In this document: piece by piece, positions 52,834 through 61,235 of the stretch
How the letters are laid out: every line of letters begins with the position of its first letter
Numbering within the stretch: position 1 is the stretch's first letter
Assembly (NCBI RefSeq): GCF_039541115.1
Contig: NZ_BAABFP010000005.1
Location: forward strand, 666,447-730,446
Origin: Angustibacter luteus
GTDB lineage: Bacteria; Actinomycetota; Actinomycetes; Actinomycetales; Angustibacteraceae
Reading direction: 5' to 3'
Length of the DNA stretch: 64,000 nucleotides
Made by a program: the position numbers and the translations under genes
The notes under the pieces: model-generated
Database searches by the model: none
The model's input: the letters and a program-made list of their open reading frames with translations, nothing else
Told to the model about the DNA's origin: nothing

Positions 52834-54405
52834 TCAGTCCAGGTAGTCGCGCAGCACCTGGCTGCGGCTGGGGTGGCGCAGCTTGCTCATCGTCTTGGAC
52901 TCGATCTGGCGGATCCGCTCACGCGTGACGCCGTAGACCTTGCCGATCTCGTCCAGCGTCTTCGGCTGACCGTCGGTGAGCCCGAAACGCATGGACACCA
53001 CGCCGGCCTCGCGCTCGGACAGGGTGTCCAGCACGGAGTGCAGCTGCTCCTGGAGCAGGGTGAAGCTCACCGCGTCCGCCGGCACGACCGCCTCGGAGTC
53101 CTCGATCAGGTCACCGAACTCGCTGTCGCCGTCCTCGCCCAGCGGGGTGTGCAGCGAGATGGGCTCGCGGCCGTACTTCTGCACCTCGACGACCTTCTCG
53201 GGGGTCATGTCGAGCTCCTTGGCGAGCTCCTCCGGAGTGGGCTCGCGGCCCAGGTCCTGAAGCATCTGCCGCTGCACGCGGGCGAGCTTGTTGATGACCT
53301 CGACCATGTGCACCGGGATCCGGATGGTGCGCGCCTGGTCCGCCATGGCCCGGGTGATCGCCTGCCGGATCCACCAGGTGGCGTACGTCGAGAACTTGTA
53401 GCCCTTGGTGTAGTCGAACTTCTCGACCGCGCGGATCAGACCCAGGTTGCCCTCCTGGATGAGGTCCAGGAAGAGCATGCCGCGGCCGGTGTAGCGCTTG
53501 GCGAGCGAGACGACCAGTCGCAGGTTGGCCTCGAGCAGGTGGTTCTTGGCCTTCTTGCCGTCCTGGGCGATCCACCACAGCTCGCGCTTGAACTTCGGCT
53601 CGATCTTGGCGCCGGAGTTCAGCCGCTCCTCGGCGAACAGGCCGGCCTCGATGCGCTTGGCGAGCTCGACCTCCTGCTCGGCGTTCAGCAGGGCGACCTT
53701 GCCGATCTGCTTGAGGTAGTCCTTGACCGGGTCGGCGGTGGCGCCGGCGGTCGCGACCTGCTGGGCGGGCGCGTCGTCGTCGTCGTCCGTGATGACGAAG
53801 CCGGTCTCCTCGACGTCCTCGGCCGCCTCGCCCTCAGCTGGCTCGGCCGGTGTCTCGCCGTCTTCGGCCGCGGGAGCTGCCTCGTCGCCGGCGGCCGGCG
53901 CGGCGGCAGCCTGCTTCGCCGCGGTCTTCTTGGCCGGAGCGGCCTTCTTCGCCGTGGCCGCCTTGGTCGCGGGGCGCGCAGCGGCACTCGTCGCTGCCTC
54001 GGCTGCGTCGGGCGTCGCCTTCTTGGCGGCCGCCTTCTTCGCCGGAGCAGCCGCGGACTTGGCCGCAGGCTTCGCAGCCTCCGTCGACTTGGCGGCGGCC
54101 TTCTTCGCGGGGGCCTTCGTCGTGGCGGATGCCGAGGTGGAAGCACGCTTGGTCGCCGTGGCGGCGACTGCACGACTGGGTGCAGCCTCCAGGTGCACCG
54201 CGACGCCCTGCTCGTCGAGCGTGCGCAGCACGGCCTTCATCCTCTTCAGTGGGAGGTCAGCCTCCTCCAGCGCGTGCTTGACGGAACCGGCGTCCACGAA
54301 ACCGTTGGTACGGCCGAGGCGCAGGAGGTCCTGCAGAGCGGGATGGGTGAACTCGGCCGGAAGTGACTCGGCAGAGCTGGACCGGGCGGTCGGAACCGAC
54401 GACAC
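52834..54405 (-). CDS. sigA: Principal RNA polymerase sigma factor (SigA/HrdB/RpoD group)
   Basis: The 523-residue housekeeping sigma factor. An N-terminal region 1.1-like part is followed by a long Ala/Lys/Pro-rich low-complexity tract (about 85-200) and an acidic stretch ITDDDDDAP. Then come region 1.2/2 ([87 protein letters not shown], in overlapping parts), region 3 and region 4.2 ([33 protein letters not shown]). GTG at 54405 has AAAGG 7 nt upstream. An ECF-type promoter candidate lies in the leader. Confidence 0.96.
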   Translation of the reverse strand: MSSVPTARSSSAESLPAEFTHPALQDLLRLGRTNGFVDAGSVKHALEEADLPLKRMKAVLRTLDEQGVAVHLEAAPSRAVAATATKRASTSASATTKAPAKKAAAKSTEAAKPAAKSAAAPAKKAAAKKATPDAAEAATSAAARPATKAATAKKAAPAKKTAAKQAAAAPAAGDEAAPAAEDGETPAEPAEGEAAEDVEETGFVITDDDDDAPAQQVATAGATADPVKDYLKQIGKVALLNAEQEVELAKRIEAGLFAEERLNSGAKIEPKFKRELWWIAQDGKKAKNHLLEANLRLVVSLAKRYTGRGMLFLDLIQEGNLGLIRAVEKFDYTKGYKFSTYATWWIRQAITRAMADQARTIRIPVHMVEVINKLARVQRQMLQDLGREPTPEELAKELDMTPEKVVEVQKYGREPISLHTPLGEDGDSEFGDLIEDSEAVVPADAVSFTLLQEQLHSVLDTLSEREAGVVSMRFGLTDGQPKTLDEIGKVYGVTRERIRQIESKTMSKLRHPSRSQVLRDYLD

Positions 54406-54550
54406 GGACAACCTTTCGTCGCGGATGATCGGGTGGGCGCGGGGGTGGTTCAGTGGAAACGGCGGACGGGCAATCCAACCGGTAACCCGCACAACGCGTG
54501 GAACCGGCCAATAATGCCCGGGCCGCGAGATTGACTCCCCCGGCCGGACT

Positions 54551-54577
54551 CAACAGCCCATTGTGTCATGCGTTCCC
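54551..54577 (-). promoter_or_regulatory. Candidate ECF (SigR/SigH-type) promoter of the sigma factor gene
   Basis: Minus strand GGGAAC (54572-54577), then a 17-nt spacer, then GTTG (54551-54554). This fits the thiol/heat-stress ECF consensus GGAAY-N17-19-GTT. Streptomyces hrdB has such a SigR promoter. A leader of about 140 nt would precede the GTG. Confidence 0.5.
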
Positions 54578-54637
54578 GCAGACGGGCGGTACCGGTTCAC
54601 GGACGGCGGTGCGTCGTGGTGCTGGGAGCACCCAGCG

Positions 54638-55039
54638 TCACGCATCCGCCTTGACGGCGAGCACGGGGCACGGCGCATCCAGCAGGATGCGCTGCGCGTT
54701 GGATCCCAGGATGAGCTTGCCCACCGGGGTCCGCCGCCGCAGGCCGATCACGATGAAGTCGGCGCCGATCTCCGTCGCCACCGCGATCAGGTCCTCGGCG
54801 GGCTCGAGGCCGCGCACCAGCTGGCGGACCTCGTGGTCGATGCCGGCCTCGGCCAACTCACGCTGCACGGCCGCCAGCTCGGCCTCGTACCGCACCGCGT
54901 CGTCCGAGGCGAGGTCCTTGCCCCCACGGTTCGAATTGATCACCACCAACCGGGTGGACCGCAGCTTCGCTTCCTCCGCCGCCCGCCGCAGAGCGGCCTT
55001 ACCCTCGTTGGTCGGGACGAAGCCCACCACGATCGCCAT
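54638..55039 (-). CDS. Universal stress protein (UspA fold)
   Basis: A 133-residue single-domain Usp. It starts MAIVVGFVPTNEGKAALRRA, and near the C-terminus has DFIVIGLRRRTPVGKLILGSNAQRILLDAPCPVLAV, which contains the G-2x-G-9x-G-S/N type ATP-binding motif seen as GLRRRTPVGKLILGSNA. It may bind ATP or another nucleotide. The role is stress-related in general but not specified. The ATG at 55039 follows AGGAGG 4 nt upstream. It is divergent from the YbdK-NUDIX fusion gene. Confidence 0.9.
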   Translation of the reverse strand: MAIVVGFVPTNEGKAALRRAAEEAKLRSTRLVVINSNRGGKDLASDDAVRYEAELAAVQRELAEAGIDHEVRQLVRGLEPAEDLIAVATEIGADFIVIGLRRRTPVGKLILGSNAQRILLDAPCPVLAVKADA

Positions 55040-55098
55040 CGATCCTCCTCGCTGCACACCGCCCGCGCGCCCGTCGGACGGGGACGACCGTACCGGAA

Positions 55099-55126
55099 CT
55101 GACCGCGCTGCGACGATCCGTAGGCT
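55099..55126 (+). promoter_or_regulatory. Candidate promoter of the YbdK-NUDIX gene
   Basis: CTGACC (55099-55104), 16 nt, TAGGCT (55121-55126) in the gap after the divergent usp gene; start near 55133, about 40 nt before the ATG. Confidence 0.42.
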
Positions 55127-55172
55127 GGGCACGAGCTCGCCCCCGCGCCGACGCCCCTGGATGAGGTTCACC

Positions 55173-56816
55173 ATGGCAGTGCAGCCCACGACCGGACCCA
55201 CCCTGGGCCTCGAGGAGGAGCTGCACGTCTGCGACCTCGCGAGCGGTGACCTGCGCAGCAGCGCCGACGACCTGCTGGCGGCGCTGTCCACCCCCGCGAC
55301 CACTGCGGGCCTGACCGCGGCCGGCACCGTCGTCGCCGAGCTGCCGCTGTCCCAGATCGAGACCGTCACCGGCGTCGGGAGCAGCATCGAGGACCTGCTC
55401 GGGCGAGCACTGACGCTGCGAGCCGCCGCCGCCGGGGCGGCCACCGAGCTCGGGCTCGGTCTGCTGGCCAGTGGCTCTCCCCCGCTCGGTCGGGCGGCCG
55501 ACCAGCGCGTCTCGCCCGACTCCCGGTACGACGCGCTGCGCGAGCGAGCGGCGGCGCTGGTGGACCAGCAGCTCATCGCCGGCATGCACCTGCACGTCGG
55601 GGTCGGCGACCCCACGTCCACGGCGGTGGACGACGAGGCGCGGGTGGCCGTGGTCGAGGCGCTGCGCCCGTGGCTGCCGGCCCTGCTCGCCCTGACGGCC
55701 AACTCGCCGTACTGGTTGGGCACGGACACGGGCTTCGCGTCCTACCGCCAGGTTCACTGGCAGCGTTGGCCGGTCGCGGGCCCGCCGCCCTCGGCCCAGG
55801 ACGCGGCGCAGTGGCACCGCTCGGTCGCCGCCCTGGTCGACGCCGGCGTCGTGGACGACGCCAGCTTCGTCTACTGGGACGTCCGGCTGGCCACCCGCTT
55901 CCCGACCGTCGAGGTCCGGGTCGCCGATGTGGTTCCGACCCTGGACGACGCCGCCGGTTTCGTGGCGATCGTGCGTGGCCTGGCGGCCGGGGCTCTGGCG
56001 GAGCACGAAGCCGGACGCCGGGCGCCGGGCGTGCGACTGTCGGCGCTGCGAGCCGCTACCTGGCGCGCCGCCCGGTACGGGTTGGCCGGTCAGCTGGTGG
56101 ACCCGGCGACCGGCACCCTGGCACCGGCCGTCGACGTGCTGCGCTCGATGCTGCGGCACGCCGCACCCGGGCTCGAGATCGCGGGCGACGGCGACCTGGC
56201 GCGCGACGGGCTGGCCCGGGTGTTCCGGGACGGCAACGGCGCCGACCGGCAACGGCGGGCGTTCGAGCGGTTCGGGTGGGAGGGCGTGCTGGACGTCGTG
56301 CGCGTCGACCCCGACGCCAGCACCCCGACGGTGACCAGTGGGGACGGCAACGGCTGGGTCGCCTGCACGTGCGGTCAGCAGCACTGGGGCCTGCACGGCG
56401 CGGCGGGGCTGCTGCTCACCCGGCCTGGGGCGGCCGGTCCCGAGGTGCTGCTGCAGCTGCGCGCCGCCTGGACCCACCAGGGCGGTACCTGGGGCCTGCC
56501 CGGTGGTGCCCGGGACAGCCACGAGACGACCGGCGAGGCCGCCCGCCGCGAGGCCTGGGAGGAGGCGGGCGTCGAGCCCGGTGCCGTGACCGTCCTCGGC
56601 GAGGACCAGGACGACCACGGACCGTGGTCCTACACCTACGTCCTGGCGCGGGCCGACGACGGCGTCGCCGCCTCCCCCACCAACCGCGAGTCCGACGCGG
56701 TCGAGTGGGTACCCGTGCCCCAGGTCGACGCGCGGGAGCTGCACCCGGCCTTCGCCGCGGCGTGGCCGCGGCTGCGCACCCGGCTGGTCGCGCTCGCCGA
56801 GGTCAGGGAGCGCTGA
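55173..56816 (+). CDS. YbdK-type carboxylate-amine (glutamate-cysteine) ligase fused to a NUDIX hydrolase
   Basis: A 547-residue two-domain protein. Residues 1 to about 365 are a GCS2/YbdK ligase: GPTLGLEEELHVCD, ELPLSQIETVTG, HLHVGVGDP, LALTANSPYWLGTDTGFASYR and YWDVRLATRFPTVEVRVADVVPT. Such enzymes join glutamate to cysteine or a related amine with ATP. After a CTCGQQHWGLHG linker comes a NUDIX domain (about 400-540) with a full NUDIX box, GARDSHETTGEAARREAWEEAG, which hydrolyses nucleoside-diphosphate-linked compounds. Both domains look intact. ATG at 55173 follows GAGG by 6 nt. The end overlaps convergent metX by 14 bp. Confidence 0.87.
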   Translation: MAVQPTTGPTLGLEEELHVCDLASGDLRSSADDLLAALSTPATTAGLTAAGTVVAELPLSQIETVTGVGSSIEDLLGRALTLRAAAAGAATELGLGLLASGSPPLGRAADQRVSPDSRYDALRERAAALVDQQLIAGMHLHVGVGDPTSTAVDDEARVAVVEALRPWLPALLALTANSPYWLGTDTGFASYRQVHWQRWPVAGPPPSAQDAAQWHRSVAALVDAGVVDDASFVYWDVRLATRFPTVEVRVADVVPTLDDAAGFVAIVRGLAAGALAEHEAGRRAPGVRLSALRAATWRAARYGLAGQLVDPATGTLAPAVDVLRSMLRHAAPGLEIAGDGDLARDGLARVFRDGNGADRQRRAFERFGWEGVLDVVRVDPDASTPTVTSGDGNGWVACTCGQQHWGLHGAAGLLLTRPGAAGPEVLLQLRAAWTHQGGTWGLPGGARDSHETTGEAARREAWEEAGVEPGAVTVLGEDQDDHGPWSYTYVLARADDGVAASPTNRESDAVEWVPVPQVDARELHPAFAAAWPRLRTRLVALAEVRER

Positions 56817-57936
56817 CCCGCGCGGAGGCCAGGCTGCGCCGGACGACCTCGCCCACCTGCGAGGTCTCGATGAGGAAGCCGTCGTGCCCGTACGGCGAGC
56901 TGACCGTGAGCAGGGGCCGTGCGGTCGGGACCGCCGCCACGATCTCCTCCGACAGCCGCGGTGGGTACAGCCGGTCGCTGTCCACGGACGCTACGTACAG
57001 GTCGCAGGTGACCCGGCCCAGCGCCTGCTGGACCCCACTACGGCCTCGCCCGACATCGTGCGAGTTCATCGCCTCGGTCAGCACCACGTAGGAACCGGCG
57101 TCGAACCGCCGGTGCAGCTTGTCCGCGTGGTGGTCCAGGTAGCTCTCGACCGCGTACCGCCCGCTCCCCCCGATCGGCTGCTCGTCGCCCTGCGCCGAAC
57201 GCCCGAACCGTTCCGCGAGCTCGAGCTCGCTGCGGTAGGTCACGTGCGCGATGCGGCGGGCGATACCGAGACCCGCGACCGGGCCGGGCCCGTCCAGCTC
57301 GTGGTAGTCGCCGCCGGCCCACTGCGCATCCGCCCGGATGGCCAGCAGCTGCGGCTCGCACCAGGCGATCTGCTCCGCGGTGGCGTACGCGGTCGAGGCC
57401 AGCACCACGGCCGAGCGGAGCCGGTCGGGGTAGGTGACCGCCCACTCGAGGACCCGCATGCCACCCATGGACCCGCCGATGACCGAGGCCCAGCTGTCGA
57501 TGCCGAGCCGGTCGGCCAGCCGAGCCTCCGCGGCCACCTGGTCCCGGACGGTGAGGAAGGGGAAGCGCGAGCCCCATGCCCGGCCGTCCGGAGCGGGCGA
57601 GGCCGGTCCCGTCGTCCCCTGGCACCCACCGAGCACGTTGGGTGCCACGACGAACCACTGGTCGGTGTCCAGCGCTCTACCCGGCCCGACGAGCGCGTCC
57701 CACCAGCCGGCCGTGGGGTGCCCCGACGTGGCCGGACCCGAGACGTGGCTGTCGCCGGTCAGCGCGTGCAGCACCAGCACGGCGTTGTCCCGCGCTGCGT
57801 TGAGCGTGCCCCACGTCTCGTAGGCGACGGTCACGTCCGGCAGGGCACCGCGTGCCTCCAGCGTCAGCGTCCCCACATCGGCGAAGTGCCGGCGTCCGAC
57901 GGGGTCCCCCGCCGACCAGGCGCCCCCCGCCGCCAT
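56803..57936 (-). CDS. metX: Homoserine O-acetyltransferase
   Basis: Transfers acetyl from acetyl-CoA to L-homoserine, the first committed step of methionine synthesis. The 377-residue alpha/beta hydrolase has the conserved HALTGDSHVSG, NVLGGCQGTTGP, nucleophile Ser156 in IGGSMGGMRVLEW, the MNSHDVGRGR block and catalytic His in SPYGHDGFL. ATG at 57936 follows AAGGAGG by 4 nt and overlaps the metY stop by one base. Cotranscribed behind metY, and so under the SAM riboswitch. Some MetX enzymes use succinyl-CoA; this is not resolved here. Confidence 0.94.
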   Translation of the reverse strand: MAAGGAWSAGDPVGRRHFADVGTLTLEARGALPDVTVAYETWGTLNAARDNAVLVLHALTGDSHVSGPATSGHPTAGWWDALVGPGRALDTDQWFVVAPNVLGGCQGTTGPASPAPDGRAWGSRFPFLTVRDQVAAEARLADRLGIDSWASVIGGSMGGMRVLEWAVTYPDRLRSAVVLASTAYATAEQIAWCEPQLLAIRADAQWAGGDYHELDGPGPVAGLGIARRIAHVTYRSELELAERFGRSAQGDEQPIGGSGRYAVESYLDHHADKLHRRFDAGSYVVLTEAMNSHDVGRGRSGVQQALGRVTCDLYVASVDSDRLYPPRLSEEIVAAVPTARPLLTVSSPYGHDGFLIETSQVGEVVRRSLASARVSAP

Positions 57937-59252
57937 CAGGCCTCCTTGGCCGCGCGGAAGCCCGCCTCCAGGTCGGCCAGGATGTCGTCGATGTGCTCGA
58001 TGCCGACTGCGAGCCGGACCAGCCCGGGCGTCACGCCGCTGGACAGCTGCTCCTCCGCGGACAGCTGGCTGTGCGTGGTGGATGCCGGGTGGATGACCAG
58101 GCTCCGCACGTCGCCGATGTTGGCCACGTGGCTGTGCAGCTCGAGCGCCTCGACGAATCGCTGCCCCGCCTCGGAGCCACCCTTGATCTCGAACGCCAGC
58201 ACGGCGCCCGGACCCTTGGGCGCGTACTTGAGTGCGCGCTCGTGCCAGGGGCTGCTCTCCAGCCCGGCGTACGCCACGCTCTCGACCTCGTCGCGGCCCT
58301 CGAGCCACTGCGCCACCGCCTGGGCGTTCTGCACGTGCCGCTCGATGCGCAGGCTCAGCGTCTCGATGCCCTGCGCGATGAGGAAGGCGTTGAACGGCGA
58401 GGCTGCCGGCCCCAGGTCGCGCAGCAGCTGCACCCGGGCCTTGAGGATGAACGCGAGGTTCGCGCCGAGGGCGCTGCCCACGCCGAGGTCGCGTCCGTAG
58501 ACCAGGCCGTGGTAGCTCGGGTCGGGCTGGTTGTAGTTCGGGAACTTGTCCGGGTCCTGGGCGAAGTCGAACTTCCCACCGTCGACGATGACGCCCGCGA
58601 TGGACGTCCCGTGACCGCCGAGGTACTTGGTCGCCGAGTGCACCACGATGTCGGCGCCCCACTCGAGCGGACGGATCAGGTACGGCGTGGCCACCGTGTT
58701 GTCGACCACCAGCGGGACGCCGTGCGCATGCGCCACTCCGGCGACGCCCTCGATGTCGAGCACGTCGGACTTGGGGTTGGCGATGGTCTCGGCGAAGAAG
58801 GCCTTGGTGTTCGGCTGGACGGCCGCCTCCCACGAGGCCAGGTCGTCGGGGTCGTCCACGAAGGTGGTCTGGATGCCCAGCTTGGGGAACGTGTAGTGCA
58901 GCAGGTTGTAGGTGCCGCCATACAGGCTGGGGCTGGCCACGATGTGGTCGCCGGCCTCGGCGAGGTTGAGCAGCGCGAGGGTCTCGGCGGACTGGCCGCT
59001 AGCAACCAGCAGAGCGCCGACACCGCCCTCGAGACTGGCCACCCGCTGCTCGACCGCGTCGGTGGTCGGGTTCATCAGCCGCGTGTAGATGTTGCCGAAC
59101 TCCTTGAGGGCGAACAGGTTCGCCGCGTGCGCCGTGTCGTTGAACACGTACGACGTGGTCTGGTAGATCGGCAGCGCGCGGGCGCCGGTGGTCGCGTCGG
59201 CGGTCTGGCCGGCGTGGATCTGACGGGTCTCGAAGGACCAACCGTCGTTCAT
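57936..59252 (-). CDS. metY: O-acetylhomoserine sulfhydrylase
   Basis: A PLP enzyme that makes homocysteine from O-acetylhomoserine and sulfide. In 438 residues: FETRQIHAGQTADATTGARALPIYQTTSYVF, ARLMNPT-type (seen as YTRLMNPTTDAVEQRVA), ALLVASGQSAETLAL, the PLP-Lys in VHSATKYLGGHGTS and RLAVGIEHIDDILADLEAGF near the end. ATG at 59252 with AGGAG about 8 nt upstream. It is first in the metY-metX unit. Its long leader carries a SAM-IV riboswitch and a small uORF. Confidence 0.94.
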   Translation of the reverse strand: MNDGWSFETRQIHAGQTADATTGARALPIYQTTSYVFNDTAHAANLFALKEFGNIYTRLMNPTTDAVEQRVASLEGGVGALLVASGQSAETLALLNLAEAGDHIVASPSLYGGTYNLLHYTFPKLGIQTTFVDDPDDLASWEAAVQPNTKAFFAETIANPKSDVLDIEGVAGVAHAHGVPLVVDNTVATPYLIRPLEWGADIVVHSATKYLGGHGTSIAGVIVDGGKFDFAQDPDKFPNYNQPDPSYHGLVYGRDLGVGSALGANLAFILKARVQLLRDLGPAASPFNAFLIAQGIETLSLRIERHVQNAQAVAQWLEGRDEVESVAYAGLESSPWHERALKYAPKGPGAVLAFEIKGGSEAGQRFVEALELHSHVANIGDVRSLVIHPASTTHSQLSAEEQLSSGVTPGLVRLAVGIEHIDDILADLEAGFRAAKEA

Positions 59253-59335
59253 GGGGACTCCTGACGAGGAATGTGGCTGCGCTGCAGCCGGGGCTGGGCA
59301 GGGAGAGGCACCGGCACGGCCGGTGGGCGAACGGG

Positions 59336-59351
59336 GACGACGGCGGTCGTC
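59336..59351 (-). promoter_or_regulatory. Small hairpin directly after the leader ORF
   Basis: GACGAC and GTCGTC pair as a 6-bp stem with a 4-nt loop, beginning inside the stop codon of the leader ORF. A ribosome stopping on the ORF would cover it, so it may couple leader translation to downstream RNA folding. Confidence 0.35.
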
Positions 59352-59373
59352 AGAAGGGCATTCGACAGGTCAT
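59350..59373 (-). CDS. Seven-codon leader ORF (MTCRMPF) between the SAM riboswitch and metY
   Basis: An ATG at 59373 with GGAG (59381-59384) seven bases upstream opens a reading frame of seven codons, Met-Thr-Cys-Arg-Met-Pro-Phe, then TGA. Two Met and one Cys codon in seven suggest a sulfur amino acid sensing leader peptide. It lies between the riboswitch and metY in the only stretch longer than 300 bases without a conventional gene (59253-59578). No homologue is known to me, and chance is possible for so short an ORF. Confidence 0.42.
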   Translation of the reverse strand: MTCRMPF

Positions 59374-59393
59374 TCGAGGGCTCCAAGCTCCTG

Positions 59394-59415
59394 GGGCCCG
59401 CTCGAAGACGGACCC
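59394..59415 (-). promoter_or_regulatory. Possible switching hairpin after the SAM-IV aptamer
   Basis: GGGUCC at the 3' edge of the aptamer can pair with GGGCCC (59394-59399) across a 10-nt loop, just before the uORF ribosome binding site. It would compete with the aptamer 3' end. Confidence 0.35.
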
Positions 59416-59525
59416 GCGCTTGCCGGTCGCAGGTGCAGACCGGCCAGGTCATCACCCGGGGCACCCCACCGCGGTTGGAGGGTTGCCGGCCAGCAAGCCG
59501 GGGCTACGCGCTGGCACTCATGACC
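59408..59525 (-). promoter_or_regulatory. SAM-IV riboswitch upstream of metY-metX
   Basis: The leader begins GGUCAUGAGUGCCAGCG and closes P1 with AUGACC (59447-59452). P2 is GCCAGC/GCUGGC, followed by the CCGGCAACCCUCC and GGUGGGGUGCCCCGG core, and after P1 a 3' part with the GCCGGUC/GACCGGC hairpin and GGCAAGCGCGGGUCC. Order and sequences match the actinobacterial SAM-IV class, which senses S-adenosylmethionine and shuts off methionine genes. Confidence 0.92.
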
Positions 59526-59532
59526 TCTGACG

Positions 59533-59561
59533 AGATTACCAACGCGCCGCCAGGCCGTCCA
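59533..59561 (-). promoter_or_regulatory. Promoter of the metY-metX transcript
   Basis: TGGACG (59556-59561), 17-nt spacer, TAATCT (59533-59538) on the minus strand. The start would be near 59526, right at the first base of the riboswitch. Confidence 0.6.
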
Positions 59562-59578
59562 CGGACCGGTCGGCTGTC

Positions 59579-60643
59579 TCAGCTGTCGAGACTGGGCCTG
59601 ATACCGGCCCGCAGCAGACCCTCGACCAGCACGGCCATCCGGTAGCCGGGGTCGAGGTCGAGGGCGCGCTCCACCGCCAGGTTGGCCAGGGCGCCCTCGC
59701 CGTCGTGCCAGCACTGCAGCGCGAACAGGGTCAGCGGGCAGACCGCCCAGTCGCCGTCGCAGCGCCGGCTCAGGTCGGCCAGCAGCGCGGTGACCGCCTC
59801 GTGCTCGGCAGCCTCAACCGTCGGACCATCCTGACCAGCACGAGCGGCGCCGGACGGACGTCGCAGCCAGCCCACCCAGCGCATCGCGACCGCGTCCCGG
59901 ATCGGGACGTCGGCGAGCCCGGCCAGCAGGAGCGCCGCCTGGGCGTCGCTGGTTTCGACACGACCCGCCCTGGCTCGTTCGGCGACGAGCCCGGCGAACA
60001 GCGCCTCGACCCGTCGGCTGTGCTGGAGGTAGTCCCCCGAGCGCATCGCCTCGTGCTGCTGGTGCGCAAGCCGCCCGGTGCGACGCACGACGGCGGGGGC
60101 CGCGGCACTGATGCGCGCCCGCAGGTCTTCCCGTCCCGGCACCGGCGCCCGACCGCTGGCCACCAGGGCCGTCGCGGCAACGCTGGTCCGGCCGTGATCC
60201 AGCGGCGTCCCCTCGTCCGGGCAGCACCGGCTCTCGTGGCACGAGTACGACCAGAAGCGGTCCGCCGAGACGTAGGTCGCTTCCTTCAGCCCGATCCCGA
60301 GCTCGGCCAGCTCGCCCTGCAGCGCGTCGACGAGCTTCTGCCACGGGCGTGCGTCACGGCGCCACCGGGCGTCGTCGTACACGAGCAGCGCCACCTGGCT
60401 GGGCCGTTCCCGGGAGACGAAGGTGAGCAGGTCCGCCGCCCAGGGCCCCAGGATCGACGGCTCGTCCGGCAGGTCGACCCTCGCGGCCATGCCGCAACGC
60501 AGCTTCGGCCCGTTCAGGGCGAGCAGCACCAGGCTGCGGCTCGGGGTGAACCCCAGGAGGTACGGCACGGTTCCGACGAGATCGGCTGGCCCGGTGACCC
60601 GGACGACGGTTTCAGGAGCGGCGGGCGGAGTTGAGGTGGTCAT
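59579..60643 (-). CDS. DUF4192 protein
   Basis: A 354-residue cytosolic protein of the actinobacterial DUF4192 family. Landmarks are the N-terminal VPYLLGFTPSRSLVLLAL, QVALLVYDDARW, and the Cys-rich FWSYSCHESRCCPDEGTPLD, which looks like a metal-binding or structural site. The C-terminus has CPLTLFALQCWHDGEGALANLAVERALDLDPGYRMAVLV, TPR-like in character. The function is unknown. A small dyad (GACCAG/CTGGTC, 60647-60661) lies directly before the ATG and no ribosome binding site is obvious. Confidence 0.87.
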   Translation of the reverse strand: MTTSTPPAAPETVVRVTGPADLVGTVPYLLGFTPSRSLVLLALNGPKLRCGMAARVDLPDEPSILGPWAADLLTFVSRERPSQVALLVYDDARWRRDARPWQKLVDALQGELAELGIGLKEATYVSADRFWSYSCHESRCCPDEGTPLDHGRTSVAATALVASGRAPVPGREDLRARISAAAPAVVRRTGRLAHQQHEAMRSGDYLQHSRRVEALFAGLVAERARAGRVETSDAQAALLLAGLADVPIRDAVAMRWVGWLRRPSGAARAGQDGPTVEAAEHEAVTALLADLSRRCDGDWAVCPLTLFALQCWHDGEGALANLAVERALDLDPGYRMAVLVEGLLRAGIRPSLDS

Positions 60644-60767
60644 GTCGACCAGCGTCTGGTCTCACGAGCCGGCCGGACAGGGCCTGGACCGGATCTGTGG
60701 ACAGTGGGACTAACGCCCGATCTTGTGGATGAGGGGGCTGTGCAGCACGGCCCCCTTCACGGTTCGG

Positions 60768-61142
60768 TCAGCCGCGAACGACCTTCCCAGCCACCACGGG
60801 CCCCGGCTTCGGCGCGCCCTCGCTCTCCCAGCGCAGGAAGGCCGCGGCGTCCATCAGCAGGCGTCCGGCCAGCCACGAGGCCACCACCGCGTCGTCCACG
60901 ATCCCCAGCAGCGGGAGGAAGTCCGGTAGCAGGTCGATGGGCGACACGATGTAGAGCACGGCGACCGCGAGCAGGCCGATCTCGCCGCGCGAGGCGCCTG
61001 GGTAGCGGCCGACCAGCGTCGCTACCACCAGACGCGGCACGGCCCGCAGGGACTCCCAGACCCCCGGGGCACCGGGACGGGACGCCCCGCGCAGGGCCTG
61101 CCACAGCGCGACGTAAGCCGCGGTCCTGCCTTTGCCGGCCAT
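60768..61142 (-). CDS. YkvA-like DUF1232 membrane protein
   Basis: A 124-residue protein with the DUF1232 signature LYIVSPIDLLPDFLPLLGIVDDAVV, two adjacent hydrophobic segments (LLAVAVLYIVSPIDLLP and VASWLAGRLLMDAAAFL) and a short tail. Function unknown; the family is widespread. The ATG follows GGGAGGG. It stands between EcsC-like and DUF4192 genes with no tight coupling. Confidence 0.87.
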   Translation of the reverse strand: MAGKGRTAAYVALWQALRGASRPGAPGVWESLRAVPRLVVATLVGRYPGASRGEIGLLAVAVLYIVSPIDLLPDFLPLLGIVDDAVVASWLAGRLLMDAAAFLRWESEGAPKPGPVVAGKVVRG

Positions 61143-61235
61143 GAGGCCCTCCCTGATCGACGGTTCTCCTGGTCAGACGTTACGGCGGCGCCCCAGGTTC
61201 CGCAGATCTCCCAGGTGTCGCGAACGGCGGTCGAC

